Below are positions 17,409 through 26,890 of a DNA stretch of 64,000 nucleotides, in pieces. Made by a program: the position numbers and the translations under genes. The notes beneath the pieces were generated by a model. The model was not told the DNA's origin. It did no database searches and saw only the letters and a list, made by a program, of their open reading frames with translations. Within the stretch, counting starts at the first letter, position 1; the number at the start of each line of letters is the position of its first letter. Origin of the DNA: Actinomyces capricornis (GTDB lineage Bacteria; Actinomycetota; Actinomycetes; Actinomycetales; Actinomycetaceae). The stretch lies in the NCBI RefSeq assembly GCF_019974135.1, contig NZ_AP025017.1, positions 1,178,001 to 1,242,000 on the forward strand, in the 5' to 3' direction.

Positions 17409-17493
17409 ATGCCCCGCGATCACGGGGCGCGCCTGAGACTACCACCGTTGTGGTCCCGCCGCCCACCGGTGGGGCCGCAGCGGCTCGCCCCGG

Positions 17494-18843
17494 CTACTTC
17501 CGCCCGAAGAACCCCCGGCGGCGCGGCTGCTGGGCGTGCACCGGCAGGGCCGAGGCGGGGTCGTCGAGCCGCCCCTCGGCCAGCGCCTGGCCCATCGCCG
17601 GCCACACCGGCAGGCGGGGCATGAGGGTCATCTGGAGGGCGTGGTAGATGTCCGGGTGCCCCTCCCAGGTGCGGGTGGAGGGCGCGTTGCCGGCGTCGAG
17701 CTCGTGGGTCCACACGCCGGGGGCCTCGATGAGGTACTCCTCGGCGAAGTCCAGCCAGGAGCGGTAGCAGTGCTCGTACAGCTCGACGTCGATCTCGCCC
17801 CGGCCGTCGTCCAGCAGCGCCCGGCGCAGGGCCGCCGCCGCGCTGACCCCCTCGCACACCACCCAGTGCATGCGCTCGTGCACCACCGGCTTGCCCGAGA
17901 AGTCGGTGGTGTAGACGAAGCCGGGCTTGCCGTCGACCCTCCAGCCATCGCTGCGGGCGCGGTCGAACAGGGACTCGGCGGCGTCGAGCATCCACTCGGG
18001 CACGGGCAGGGCCCGGGCCACCAGGGCACCGCGGGCCTGGACGGTCAAGCGCGCCCATTCCAGGCCGTGGCCGGGGGTGACCCCGTAGGGGCGGAAGGGG
18101 TGGGCCGGCTGGTCCCGGTTGTACTCCAACTGGGGGCGCCAGGAGGTGTCGTAGTGCTCGGGCAGGCGCCAGTCGTTGCCGCGGGCCTGGACATTGACCG
18201 CGAAGTCGATGATCTGCACCGCCCGCTCCAGCCAGCGCACATCGCCCGTGACATCGGCGGTGACCAGGTAGGCCTCCACCGTGTGCATGGCCGCATTGAT
18301 GCCGCGGTAGTCCTCGGGATCGGTGAAGTCGACCGCGTAGGACTCGATCGGCAGGCCGTAGCGCTCATCCCACCAGTAGCGCTCCTGGAGCGCCATGGCC
18401 TCGCGCAGCAGCTCGTGCGCCCCGGGGCGGTCCGCAGCCGTGGCGGTGGCCGCGGCCAACAGGACGAAGGCGTGCTGGTAGCACTCCTTGCGGCCCCGGG
18501 GGTCCACGGGCACACCGTGGCCCTCGGAGTCCAGCTCGTGCTCGACCGCCGAGTACCAGCCCCCGTGCTCGTGGTCGCGCAGCACCTTGCTCAGGGTCCG
18601 CACGCCGTGGTCGGCATAGCGGCGGCAGCCGGGGATGCCCATGAGGGCGCCCAGGGAGAAGCAGAAGGTCATGCGGCCGGTGATCCACAGCTCCACGGGG
18701 TGCGAGGTGTCCACGGCGCCATCGGGGCCGATCCAGCCGAATCCGGCCGGGACGGCGGCGGCACGCGCATAGCCCAGCAGGGCGTGAGTCTCCTGGGCGA
18801 GCCAACGATGATGCTCAGGAGCGCCGAACCATCCCAGTCCCAT
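17494..18843 (-). CDS. AGE-family sugar epimerase/isomerase (YihS/mannose isomerase-like)
   Basis: A 449-residue alpha/alpha-barrel enzyme of the N-acylglucosamine 2-epimerase superfamily. The match is best to the aldose-ketose isomerase branch: TPGHGLEWARL carries the His and Glu of the active site, and GVWTHELDAGN with WEGHPDIYHALQ gives the C-terminal active-site strand. Enzymes of this branch convert mannose to fructose, or sulfoquinovose to sulfofructose, in the cytoplasm. No other sulfoglycolysis gene is nearby, so mannose or a related aldose is more likely. The ATG at 18843 follows GAGGAGG at a good distance. The next minus-strand gene upstream ends 154 bases away, so it may be a separate transcript. 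Confidence 0.83.
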   Translation of the reverse strand: MGLGWFGAPEHHRWLAQETHALLGYARAAAVPAGFGWIGPDGAVDTSHPVELWITGRMTFCFSLGALMGIPGCRRYADHGVRTLSKVLRDHEHGGWYSAVEHELDSEGHGVPVDPRGRKECYQHAFVLLAAATATAADRPGAHELLREAMALQERYWWDERYGLPIESYAVDFTDPEDYRGINAAMHTVEAYLVTADVTGDVRWLERAVQIIDFAVNVQARGNDWRLPEHYDTSWRPQLEYNRDQPAHPFRPYGVTPGHGLEWARLTVQARGALVARALPVPEWMLDAAESLFDRARSDGWRVDGKPGFVYTTDFSGKPVVHERMHWVVCEGVSAAAALRRALLDDGRGEIDVELYEHCYRSWLDFAEEYLIEAPGVWTHELDAGNAPSTRTWEGHPDIYHALQMTLMPRLPVWPAMGQALAEGRLDDPASALPVHAQQPRRRGFFGRK

Positions 18844-18997
18844 TGGTCCTCCTCGACCTCACAGATGAAGGGACGGCGGTGGCGCAAGGTGGTGGTGGAG
18901 GTCGCGCCACCGCCGTCCGTGCGCAGGCTACCAGGAAGCCCTCCCCCGGTGTCCAGCGCCACTTCTCAGGTGCTGGCAGGCATCCGACGGCGCCGCC

Positions 18998-20563
18998 TCA
19001 CCGCCCGGGCCAGGCCTCCTCGGCCCGGCCCAGGGCCTGCTCGGAGGTCAGGGAGCCCGTCGTCCAGGCATCCAGGGAGGCCCACAGGGCATCAGTGCCC
19101 ACAGCCACGGGCATGCGGTCCGAGGCGTCCATGCGCACAGCCGTCTCCCGGGACTGGAGCAGGGCGGTGGAGCGGCGGGCCACATCACTGGGGATCTGGG
19201 AGGAGTCGACCCCCCGGTGGGCGGTGGCGATCCCTCCCAGGGCAGCCCGCCCCTGGGCCCACTGGGAGGAGGTCAGGTAGGTCATCACCGCGGTCTGGGC
19301 CTCCCCCCGGGAGAAGGCCACCAGGTAATCGGCCCCCACCAGGACGGGATCGCCCCCCTGCTCATCGGTGGGCAGGATGAAGGCGGAGACGGAGCCCTTG
19401 GTGCTGATGCCGCCCATGCCATCGCCGCCGGGGGTCGCGCTGGCGGTGGCCGGGGCGCCGTCGGGCCCGGCTCCCTGCGTGCCCTCAGGCGATGCGCCCT
19501 GGGTGCTCCCGGCCGAGGGGCTGTGCGAGGCGACCGGCGCGGGGACCGCCTCGCCACCCCGGGGGTCGGTGACCATTGTGCCCGGGGGCAGTGCGGACTC
19601 GAAGGACGAGGAGGCCAGGAGCATGAGGCAGCGCCCCTCCACCAGCTGGGCGCCCGCCTCACCGGCACTGCGGGTGGCGGCCGCCTGGCCGCCACCGGGG
19701 ACGTGCCCCGGGGTCATGAGCATCCGGTGGACCTCCCCCAGGGCGTTGAGTGCCGAGGGGTCGTCGAGGGGCACGCTGTGGTCGGCCCAGGCCTCATAGG
19801 CCCCCTGCCCCTGGGTGGACAGGAGGGCGGCCTCCAGCCAGTCGGTCATCACCCATCCGGAGGCCTTGCCGTCGGCCACACCCAGGCACCAGGGGGTCAC
19901 CTGCCCATCGGGATGGTCGGCGGCGATCTGCGCGGTCAGGGACTCCAGCTCGGCCCAGGAGGTCGGCAGCGTGTAGCCCTCCGCTGCGAAGGCGGAGGGG
20001 GAGTACCACACCAGGGACTTGACCGAGGCCATCAGGGGGGCCGCGTAGGGGACCGAGGCGTGGATGCCGGCCTGCCCCCACTGGCGGTCCCAGCCGAGCT
20101 CGACATTGGCGTTGACCGCGTCGGGCAGGGGCTGGACGACGCCGGTGTCGACCAGCTCGGCCGCCAGTCCCGGCTGCGGGATGATCGCCAGGTCCGGCAT
20201 GCCCTCATGGCTGGGGAGCGAGGCCGGGGAGGCCCCAGACTCGGTAGCGGTGTCCGCCCCCGAGGCCGCCAAGAGGTCGCCCTCCAGGGAGTCCGAGCCG
20301 GTGTGGACGATGTCGATGCCCGTGCACTGCTCGAAGGCCGCCACCGAGGCCTCGAAGCGCTCAGCCTCGGTGCCGCCCAGGGCGGAGGCCACCGTGACCT
20401 GTGCCGGGGTGACGTCGTAGTCCTCGAAGGCGGCGCAGGCATGCGCCCTCTCCCCATCGGAGCCCGCCGAGGGCGAGCAGGCGGCCAGGCCCGCGCTGGA
20501 CAGTGCCAGTGCGCAGCCCACGGCCAGGAGCTGGGAGGAGGGGCGAGCCGGGAGGTGGAGCAT
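18998..20563 (-). CDS. Extracellular solute-binding lipoprotein, ABC type
   Basis: A 521-residue lipoprotein with a signal peptide ending in the lipobox LAAC (Cys29). The fold matches the sugar-type (family 1) binding proteins: QVTVASALGGTEAERF, FEQCTGIDIVHTGSD, DLAIIPQPGLAAELV, SLVWYSPSAFAAEGY and PTSWAELESL. A Ser/Gly/Ala/Pro-rich insert (about 355-395) extends one loop. No permease or ATPase is next to it, so any transporter partners are elsewhere, or it has another surface role. The start codon shares one base with the stop codon of the upstream phosphatase gene (TGATG), which shows tight translational coupling to the serS cluster. Confidence 0.82.
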   Translation of the reverse strand: MLHLPARPSSQLLAVGCALALSSAGLAACSPSAGSDGERAHACAAFEDYDVTPAQVTVASALGGTEAERFEASVAAFEQCTGIDIVHTGSDSLEGDLLAASGADTATESGASPASLPSHEGMPDLAIIPQPGLAAELVDTGVVQPLPDAVNANVELGWDRQWGQAGIHASVPYAAPLMASVKSLVWYSPSAFAAEGYTLPTSWAELESLTAQIAADHPDGQVTPWCLGVADGKASGWVMTDWLEAALLSTQGQGAYEAWADHSVPLDDPSALNALGEVHRMLMTPGHVPGGGQAAATRSAGEAGAQLVEGRCLMLLASSSFESALPPGTMVTDPRGGEAVPAPVASHSPSAGSTQGASPEGTQGAGPDGAPATASATPGGDGMGGISTKGSVSAFILPTDEQGGDPVLVGADYLVAFSRGEAQTAVMTYLTSSQWAQGRAALGGIATAHRGVDSSQIPSDVARRSTALLQSRETAVRMDASDRMPVAVGTDALWASLDAWTTGSLTSEQALGRAEEAWPGR

Positions 20564-21696
20564 CAGTCGTTCTGCCTTACTCGTTCCACAAGGGCGTCCA
20601 GGACGGCGGCGCATCCCTCGCGCCACACCGGTTCGGTGAGGATGTCGCCGCGCTCGCGCACCCACTGCGGTGCGCTGCCCATGACGACGCCGACCCCGGC
20701 CCACTCGATCATCTCAACATCATTGGAGCCGTCCCCCACCGCCAGGGTGCGGGCAGGATCCAGGCCCAGGCGCGCCACCAGCGCGTCCAGGGCGGAGGCC
20801 TTGGTCACGCCCTCGGGCGCGACGTCGAGCCATGCGGTCCAGCCGATGGCGTACTCCACCGAGTGCAGGCCCGCGCCGGCCACCAGCGCGGAGAACTCGT
20901 CCACGGACATGCCCGGGGCGCGCAGGACCACGCGGGTCACCGGGGTGGAGCACAGCTCGTCGAGGCCCACGACGATCTGGTCCTCGATGAGCTCGCCATT
21001 GGGGAAGGGCCGGGAGACCTTGAACCCGACCCCTGGGATCTCCACGGCCACGATCCCCTCGGGAACGGCCGCCAGGAGGGTGGAGACCGCGGTGGTGGGG
21101 TCGAAGGAGCGCTCATCGACGATCTCGAAGCCGCCGGGGGCGCCCGGGTCCAGGCGCAGGGTCAGGGCACCGTTGGCGCACACGAGCCAGCCCTCGGAGA
21201 TCCCCAGGTGGCGAACCACCGGCAGGGCGGCGTCGATACCGCGCCCGGTGGAGATGACCACGGCCACCCCTCGCGCCCGCAGGCGCGCGATGGCCGCCAT
21301 GGCTCGCTCCGAGACGCTGCCGTCCAGGTCCAGGATGGTGCCGTCCACGTCCAGGGCCACCAGGAGGCCCGGGCCCGGGGACAGGTGCGCGCCGCCCTGG
21401 GCCTCCAGGCGCTCCAGGTCGGCCATCCGCTCCTGGATGCGGGCGTGGTAGGCCTCGTGGCCCAGCGGGTCGCGGTGCAGGCTCGCGGTCCACTCGGAGG
21501 GCAGTCCCAGGGGCACGGTGGCGGGGCCCGAGGTGGGCCCTCCCTCACTGGCGCCGCTACCGCCCGGACCGGTGCGATCGTCGCGATCATCCTGGGCGCC
21601 CGGGCCGACGACGGCGCGGCGGCCCTCCGCGCAGGCGCCGCCTCCGGCCGGTGCGGGGGCCGCGTCGTCGAGGGGAGGGCGGACGGGTCGGTCCAT
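20563..21696 (-). CDS. HAD-superfamily phosphatase, Cof/IIB type
   Basis: A 377-residue protein. After about 105 residues of a disordered and helical N-terminal extension the HAD domain begins: motif I LVALDVDGT with Asp116 and Asp118, motif II VVISTGRG, and motif III/IV GDGSNDVEMIEWAG. The cap between them is of the IIB type, as in Cof-like phosphatases that act on phosphosugars or nucleotides. The substrate is not known. The ATG lies one base after the serS stop codon, and the next gene overlaps by one base, so serS, this gene and the lipoprotein are read as one message. Confidence 0.85.
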   Translation of the reverse strand: MDRPVRPPLDDAAPAPAGGGACAEGRRAVVGPGAQDDRDDRTGPGGSGASEGGPTSGPATVPLGLPSEWTASLHRDPLGHEAYHARIQERMADLERLEAQGGAHLSPGPGLLVALDVDGTILDLDGSVSERAMAAIARLRARGVAVVISTGRGIDAALPVVRHLGISEGWLVCANGALTLRLDPGAPGGFEIVDERSFDPTTAVSTLLAAVPEGIVAVEIPGVGFKVSRPFPNGELIEDQIVVGLDELCSTPVTRVVLRAPGMSVDEFSALVAGAGLHSVEYAIGWTAWLDVAPEGVTKASALDALVARLGLDPARTLAVGDGSNDVEMIEWAGVGVVMGSAPQWVRERGDILTEPVWREGCAAVLDALVERVRQND

Positions 21697-21697
21697 C

Positions 21698-22972
21698 TCA
21701 GCGCCCCACGGGCTCAATGACCTCCAGGCCGCCCAGGTAGGGGCGCAGACCCTGGGGCACCCGCACGGAGCCGTCGGCCATCTGGTGGTTCTCCAGGAGG
21801 GCCACCAGCCAGCGGGTGGTGGCCAGGGTGCCATTGAGCGTGGCCACGGGGGCGGTTCCGCCCTCGCGGCGCTCGCGCACGGCCAGGCGCCGGGCCTGGT
21901 AGGTGGTGCAGTTGGAGGTGGAGGTGACCTCCATCCAACGCTCCTGGGTGGGCAGCCAGGCCTCGCAGTCGAACTTGCGGGCAGCCGAGGATCCCAGGTC
22001 CCCGGCGGCGGTGTCGATGACCCGGTAGGGCAGCTCGACCAGGGCCAGCATCTCCTCCTCCAGGGCAAGGAGCCGCTGGTGCTCGGCCTCGGCGTCCTCG
22101 GGGCGGCAGTAGGAGAACATCTCGGCCTTGTTGAACTGGTGGACGCGGATGATGCCGCGGGTGTCCTTGCCGGCGGCCCCCGCCTCGCGCCGGTAGCAGG
22201 TCGACCACCCCAGGTAGCGCCGGGGGCCGTCCGATAGGTCGAGGATCTCGTCGGTGTGGTAGCCGGCCAGCGCCACCTCGGATGTGCCGGTGAGGTAGAG
22301 GTCGTCAGCCGGCAGGTAGTAGATCTCGTCGCTGTGGGCGCCCAGGAAGCCGGTGCCGCCCATGATCTGGGGGGTCACCAGGGTGGGGGTGGTCATGGGG
22401 GTGAAGCCGTGGGCCGCGCCCTTGTCCAGGGCGGCGGTCATGAGGGCCAGCTCCAGGCGCATGCCCCAGCCCTTGAGGAAGTAGAAGCGCGCCCCGGAGA
22501 CCTTGGCGCCCCGCCTGGTGTCGATGATGTCCAGGCCCTCGCCCAGGGCCAGGTGGTCGGCGGGGGTGAAGCCCTCCGCGGCGAAGTCGCGGGGACGGCC
22601 GCCCTCATGGCGCAGCACCACGTAGTCCTCCTCGCCGCCACTGGGGGCGCCGGCGATGAGGTTGGCGAACTGGCGGGTCAGCCCGTTGAGCTCCTCGGCG
22701 GCCTCGTTGGAGGCGGCCTCGGCGGCCTTGACCTGCTCGGCCAGCTCCTTGGCCCGGGCCAGGATCGCGGGGCGCTCCTCGGCGGAGGCCCGCCCCACGG
22801 ACTTCGAGACGCTCTTCTGCTGGGCGCGCAGGCTCTCGAAGGCGCTCAGGGAGCTGCGGCGGGCCTCGTCGGCCGCCAGGATGCGGTCGACGAGCTCGAC
22901 GTCGGCGCCACGGGCACGCTGGCTGGCGCGGAAGGGCTCGGGGTTCTCACGAAGCGCACGCAGGTCGATCAT
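21698..22972 (-). CDS. serS: Serine-tRNA ligase
   Basis: A 424-residue class II aminoacyl-tRNA synthetase. The N-terminal coiled-coil arm (about 30-105) contacts the long variable arm of tRNA-Ser. The catalytic core shows motif 2 ([16 protein letters not shown], then HQFNKAEMF), the serine-site block [10 protein letters not shown] and motif 3 ([18 protein letters not shown]). Length and motifs are normal, so this is the housekeeping enzyme that charges serine tRNAs, two of which lie in this window. The ATG at 22972 has TACACT six bases upstream, which fits a leaderless message. It leads the cluster with the phosphatase and the lipoprotein. Confidence 0.97.
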   Translation of the reverse strand: MIDLRALRENPEPFRASQRARGADVELVDRILAADEARRSSLSAFESLRAQQKSVSKSVGRASAEERPAILARAKELAEQVKAAEAASNEAAEELNGLTRQFANLIAGAPSGGEEDYVVLRHEGGRPRDFAAEGFTPADHLALGEGLDIIDTRRGAKVSGARFYFLKGWGMRLELALMTAALDKGAAHGFTPMTTPTLVTPQIMGGTGFLGAHSDEIYYLPADDLYLTGTSEVALAGYHTDEILDLSDGPRRYLGWSTCYRREAGAAGKDTRGIIRVHQFNKAEMFSYCRPEDAEAEHQRLLALEEEMLALVELPYRVIDTAAGDLGSSAARKFDCEAWLPTQERWMEVTSTSNCTTYQARRLAVRERREGGTAPVATLNGTLATTRWLVALLENHQMADGSVRVPQGLRPYLGGLEVIEPVGR

Positions 22973-22978
22973 GGGGCG

Positions 22979-22984
22979 AGTGTA
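22979..22984 (-). promoter_or_regulatory. -10 box TACACT of serS
   Basis: TACACT ends six bases before the serS ATG on the minus strand; leaderless arrangement. Confidence 0.5.
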
Positions 22985-23109
22985 GCCAGGAAGCCGTCCC
23001 CACCCCGCCCCGAGGGCCCGGGGCAGGGGCTGGGCAGGCCGGGATGCGGCGTCGGATCGGGCATCGGATCAGGCGACTGATGAGGCGCGCTCACCGGGAG
23101 GGCGACCCC

Positions 23110-23808
23110 TCAGGCGGCGCCCGCGGACTCGTGGTGCTGGTCGCGGTACCTGGCCCAGGCCACCCGGATCTGCTCGGCGGTGACGGTGTTGTCCCACACA
23201 TCGCCGCGCTCCAGCCATTGGATGAGATCGGCCGCCTCCTCGGCGGTGACCTCCTCCTGGGTGCTGCGCAGGATCCGGGCCACCACCTCGGCATCGATGT
23301 AGTCGGTGACCAGGCCGCAGGCCCCGTCCAGGATGCTCAGCAGGGCCCCGGCGGACAGCCGGGCGCGCTGCCTGTAGGAGTCCCACGCCTGGGCCAGCGC
23401 GGTGGTCAGCATCCAGGAGTCGTGGCGGGAGTCGTTGAGCTCCAGGCGGCGCCCCCCGGCGAGGTGGGCGGCGATAGCCCGGCGGTCGGCGTCATCGGCG
23501 CCGGCATTGTCCAGGAGGTCGTCGATGAGGTGGGCCAGGTGGGCCATGTCCACCGCGTGGCGCTCGCGCTGCGCGGCACGGGCCGCCTCCTCAGCCGCCT
23601 CATCCACCACTCCGTACAGAGCAGCCTCGTCCTCGGGCCGGCCCTGCCCATCGACCATCTCGTAGACCGACGGCGCCGCGGGGGCGCCCTGGGCGCCCGC
23701 GCCACAGCCCCCGGGGCCGGTCAGGCCGTCCGCGACCGGGCGGATGCGGGGGATGCCCCCGGTCTGGCCGAGCAGGCGATGGGTGGGCATGGGATGGGCG
23801 TGGATCAT
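23110..23808 (-). CDS. Hypothetical soluble protein, mostly alpha-helical
   Basis: A 232-residue protein with no signal peptide or membrane helix. It is rich in Ala, Asp, Glu and Arg and appears mainly helical from about residue 60, with blocks such as AHLAHLIDDLLDNAG, RLELNDSRHDSWMLTTALAQ and EEVTAEEAADLIQWLERGDVW. I do not recognise the family. The ATG at 23808 has AGGAG seven bases upstream, which supports expression; a longer frame to 23850 has no site. It lies 168 bases after the DUF6545-like genes in the same direction and might belong to the same functional group, but this is only position. Confidence 0.7.
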   Translation of the reverse strand: MIHAHPMPTHRLLGQTGGIPRIRPVADGLTGPGGCGAGAQGAPAAPSVYEMVDGQGRPEDEAALYGVVDEAAEEAARAAQRERHAVDMAHLAHLIDDLLDNAGADDADRRAIAAHLAGGRRLELNDSRHDSWMLTTALAQAWDSYRQRARLSAGALLSILDGACGLVTDYIDAEVVARILRSTQEEVTAEEAADLIQWLERGDVWDNTVTAEQIRVAWARYRDQHHESAGAA

Positions 23809-23976
23809 CAGTGAACTCCTTGCTGTGGCGTCCGATTCGACGTCGGCCAACGGATCGGTGCCCTCTGTCGTGGCCCGATCATGTCACTGCGATATAAAAA
23901 TTTCCACTGGCGACTAACGGGACTCCGCTGGTGGGAGGCTACTCGGCGGCGCCCCCGCCTCCCGAGGCCTGAGGCC

Positions 23977-25116
23977 TCACAACCGGTTTCCGACAGGCTC
24001 GACCAGGGACAGTCGCCTGCGCCACTTGGTGCGTGTGGCGAACGCGACCCTGAGCTCGTAGAGATCCTTGACCGAGGAGGCGATCTCGTCGTCGGCCATG
24101 AGCGCACCGGTGCGCACCAGGAGCCTGGTGCGCAGGCTCAGGGGCCTGGGCACCACGCTCTCACCCAGGAAGTGGATGAGCAGATCCACCGTCAGCCGGG
24201 GGTCGGCGGGGTCACGCCCCTGGAGGGAGTCGGGGCTGGTGGCCGAGTCCCGGCGGATGAGGTGGAGGGCGTCATTGGTCTCCACCACCAGGCGCAGGAG
24301 CCGCTCGCGCGGGGTGAGGCGGTCCACCGGCAGCATGACGCCGGGGTGGAGCTTGACCACCTCGCGCCACAGGGGTTCGACGATGTCGGTGCCCAGGCTG
24401 GTGGTCAGGGCCTCCTGGCCCTCCACCACGATCTTGCGGATGCCGCCCACGGCGATGCCCGCCAGCAGCAGGGTGATGGTGCTCAGGAACAGGTAGTGGC
24501 GCAGCGCCGCGTACCCACCGCCCTGAGCCTGCACGAGGGTGAACCAGCCCACCAGGACGTAGCCCACGGCCGCCACCGCCGCCATCGTGCCCAGCAGCAG
24601 CGACAGCCGCGCCAGGAAGGGCTGGCGGGTGCGCAGCAGAGCCGAGGTGCTCCCGATGGCGCAGGTGGTGACCGCGGCGGCGATCGTCGTCTCGTACAGC
24701 GCGTAGTACAGGAAGACCGCCGGGGACTGGGCCGCCGCCTCATAGGTGGGCAGGGCGCCCCCGGGCCCGGCGGGCATGAGCCAGAACAGCACGCACTCGC
24801 ACAGGCCGATGAGGCCGGCCGTGATCCAGATGCGCCGGGCGGCCCGCCTGGAGATCGAGGGGCGCCGGAAGGTCAGGACCAGGATGAGCACCGAGGCCAG
24901 GGTGACCAGGAAGACCAGGCGCTTGAGCAGGTCCAGCGACACCAGGCCCGCGTAGAGGTTCTGCGCCTCGCGCAGGAGCGTGGCCAGGAGCAGGGTCAGC
25001 GCCGCCTGGCGCAGCAGAATCGTGCGCGGCCCGCTCCCCTTGTGCAGCAGGGAGACGACACCGACCAGCCCGATCGCCACGCCGATCCCGACGAGGGATG
25101 TCATCGAAGTCACCAT
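23977..25116 (-). CDS. DUF6545/MAB_1171c-like membrane protein, paralogue 2
   Basis: A 379-residue protein. Seven or so membrane helices fill residues 1-225; the C-terminal 150 residues are cytoplasmic. That part carries the block DIVEPLWREVVKLHPGVM, RLTPRERLLRLVVETNDALH and a helical end, as in the actinobacterial DUF6545 (MAB_1171c) family. These are often encoded next to XRE regulators and ImmA/IrrE proteases, exactly as here, and are of unknown function; the label transporter in some annotations is not demonstrated. It is clearly a paralogue of the next gene upstream, with the same length, order of helices and motifs. The ATG at 25116 is preferred; 25104 is an alternative. Confidence 0.75.
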   Translation of the reverse strand: MVTSMTSLVGIGVAIGLVGVVSLLHKGSGPRTILLRQAALTLLLATLLREAQNLYAGLVSLDLLKRLVFLVTLASVLILVLTFRRPSISRRAARRIWITAGLIGLCECVLFWLMPAGPGGALPTYEAAAQSPAVFLYYALYETTIAAAVTTCAIGSTSALLRTRQPFLARLSLLLGTMAAVAAVGYVLVGWFTLVQAQGGGYAALRHYLFLSTITLLLAGIAVGGIRKIVVEGQEALTTSLGTDIVEPLWREVVKLHPGVMLPVDRLTPRERLLRLVVETNDALHLIRRDSATSPDSLQGRDPADPRLTVDLLIHFLGESVVPRPLSLRTRLLVRTGALMADDEIASSVKDLYELRVAFATRTKWRRRLSLVEPVGNRL

Positions 25117-25225
25117 GGTTCTCACGCTTTCTGTGCGTCTCGGGAAGGGGCGGGCGCCCCGGGGTATGGGCTGCGGGGGCCGCACCCGGGGGGAGGAGGC
25201 GGTTGGCTGCGGTCGAGCGGCGTCA

Positions 25226-26359
25226 TCAGAGGGCCGTCCTCATCCATCCGGTCGTCTCGGGTGGGAGGGCCGGGACGATCGGGGCTGAACGGCCGCGCCA
25301 CTGATCGCGAACTGCGAAGGCAGCCCTCATATCGTACAAGTCCCTGATGGAGGACACGAGGGCGTCGTCGGCCCGCAGCGCCCCCAGCCTCACCAGCAGG
25401 CGCGTGCGCCGGCGCAGGGGGCCGGGCACCGCGTCCTCGCCCAGCACGTCGATGACCAGCTGGGCCATGGCCTGGGGGTCGAGCGGGTCGGGTCGGCTCT
25501 GGGAGCCGCGTCGCATGCGGTGCAGGGCGTCATTGGTCTCCACCACCAGGCGCAGGAGCCGCTCGCGGCGGGTGGGCTGGTCGACCGCCAGCCTGACGCC
25601 GGGGTAGAGCGCCACCATCTCGCGCCACAGGGGCTCGACGACGTCGGTGGCCACGCTCATGGTCACCGCCCGGCGGACCGCCACCATGAGCCGGTGGAGG
25701 CCCGAGGCGGTCATGCCCCCCAGCAGGAGTGTGATCGTGGCCAGGAACAGGCGATGGCGCAGGATGAGGAGCTCCGGGCTGGAGCCGTGGCCCACGGAGA
25801 GCCAGCCCACCCCCACGTAGCACAGCGTCGTCACGGCGGCCAGGGTCAGCAGCACCAGGGACAGGCGGGCGATGAGCGGCTGGCGGGTGCGCGCCAGGAC
25901 CGCGGCGCTGCCCAGGGCGCAGAAGATGGCGGTCGCGGCGATGGTGGCCTCGTAGATGGCGTAGTAGAGGAAGGCCGCCATGGAGGTGTCGGCATGGGCG
26001 TAGAGGACGACGTCACTGGGGGCGGCCGGCATGAGCGCGAGCAGGACGCACTCGATGAGGCCGATGGTCGCCGCCCCGGCCCAGACGCGCAGGATGGTGC
26101 GCGTGGAGGCGGCGGGCCGGCGGAAGGTCAGGACCAGGGCGACCACGGCGGCCAGCGCGATGAGGAAGATGAGGCGCTTGAGCAGGTCCGCCAGGGGCTG
26201 GCCGCCGTCGGCCCCCTCCAGCTCCCGCAGGAGGGCGGAGGCCAGGAGGGTCACGGCGATGCAGCGCAGCAGGAAGGTGCGCATGCCCGTGCCCCGGTGG
26301 AGCAGGGTGACGACCACGAGGGCGGTGCACACGCCGACGATGAGGATCGATGTCATCAT
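25226..26359 (-). CDS. DUF6545/MAB_1171c-like membrane protein, paralogue 1
   Basis: A 377-residue paralogue of the protein coded at 23977-25116. Both open with a helix followed by TLLHRGTGMRT or SLLHKGSGPRT, share LLKRL(I/V)FL, VALVLTFRRP, LMPAAP, FLYYA(I/L)YE and the block DVVEPLWREMVALYPGV, then RRERLLRLVVETNDALH. About seven membrane helices are predicted, then a cytoplasmic domain. The start codon (26359 or the adjacent ATG at 26356) lies seven bases after the stop of the ImmA-like gene, so both are on one message. The duplication suggests that the two membrane proteins work as a pair or recognise different signals. Confidence 0.77.
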   Translation of the reverse strand: MMTSILIVGVCTALVVVTLLHRGTGMRTFLLRCIAVTLLASALLRELEGADGGQPLADLLKRLIFLIALAAVVALVLTFRRPAASTRTILRVWAGAATIGLIECVLLALMPAAPSDVVLYAHADTSMAAFLYYAIYEATIAATAIFCALGSAAVLARTRQPLIARLSLVLLTLAAVTTLCYVGVGWLSVGHGSSPELLILRHRLFLATITLLLGGMTASGLHRLMVAVRRAVTMSVATDVVEPLWREMVALYPGVRLAVDQPTRRERLLRLVVETNDALHRMRRGSQSRPDPLDPQAMAQLVIDVLGEDAVPGPLRRRTRLLVRLGALRADDALVSSIRDLYDMRAAFAVRDQWRGRSAPIVPALPPETTGWMRTAL

Positions 26360-26366
26360 CGGGGCA

Positions 26367-26744
26367 TCAGTACCGCGGAGAGTCGTCCGCGCGTCCGGAC
26401 AGGAAATCGAGCAGGTCGGAGCTGTGGCAGCGGCGGTGGAGCTCGAACATGAGCCGCATGGCGGTCAGCTCGGCCCTGCGCTCCTGCGGGGTCTCGAAGG
26501 TGGTGCGGTAGCTCGTCGCGCTCTTCTCCGAGCACAGGTCGCCGTGGAGGATGTGCGCGAACTCGTGCAGGATGGTCTGGGTGCGGTTGAGCGGGGACAG
26601 CCGGGGGTCGTAGTAGACCTTGGCCGTGCTGCCCACCGAGACGGTCAGGCCGTTGACCTCGGCGCTCTGGAGCTCCTCGGGGATGGGGGTCAGGACCACG
26701 CGCATGCCGCGCACGCGCCCGATGGCCTCACCCAGGCTCTGCAC
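26367..26744 (-). CDS. ImmA/IrrE-family metallopeptidase (start uncertain)
   Basis: The frame encodes a zinc peptidase domain with the signature LHEFAHILHGD, in which the two histidines and the glutamate form the active site, and the downstream ERRAELTAMRLM helix. ImmA/IrrE proteases cleave partner XRE repressors, and an XRE gene lies directly upstream. The start is a problem: between the end of the XRE gene (26891) and the GTG at 26744 the frame holds no ATG, GTG or TTG. Starting at 26744 gives 125 residues, short for the family, with only a weak GAGG site. A -1 shift at the end of the XRE frame would instead give a fused protein. Confidence 0.75.
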   Translation of the reverse strand: MQSLGEAIGRVRGMRVVLTPIPEELQSAEVNGLTVSVGSTAKVYYDPRLSPLNRTQTILHEFAHILHGDLCSEKSATSYRTTFETPQERRAELTAMRLMFELHRRCHSSDLLDFLSGRADDSPRY

Positions 26745-26890
26745 GGAGGGCGCCTCGGGCCAGGAGATGCTCTCGACGTCGTCGCCGGCGGGGTCCTGGG
26801 GCCCCTGGCCGCAGCCGGGCTCGCTGCCGGCGGGCAGGAGGGCGCCGGGCTCCTCGGCGGTTCGCGGCCGGGGCTGCGAGCCGCTCCCCC

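Noticed and set aside
17536..21451. Long plus-strand frames opposite the AGE isomerase and binding-protein genes
   Set aside because: Same reason; the minus-strand genes have clear domains and start sites.
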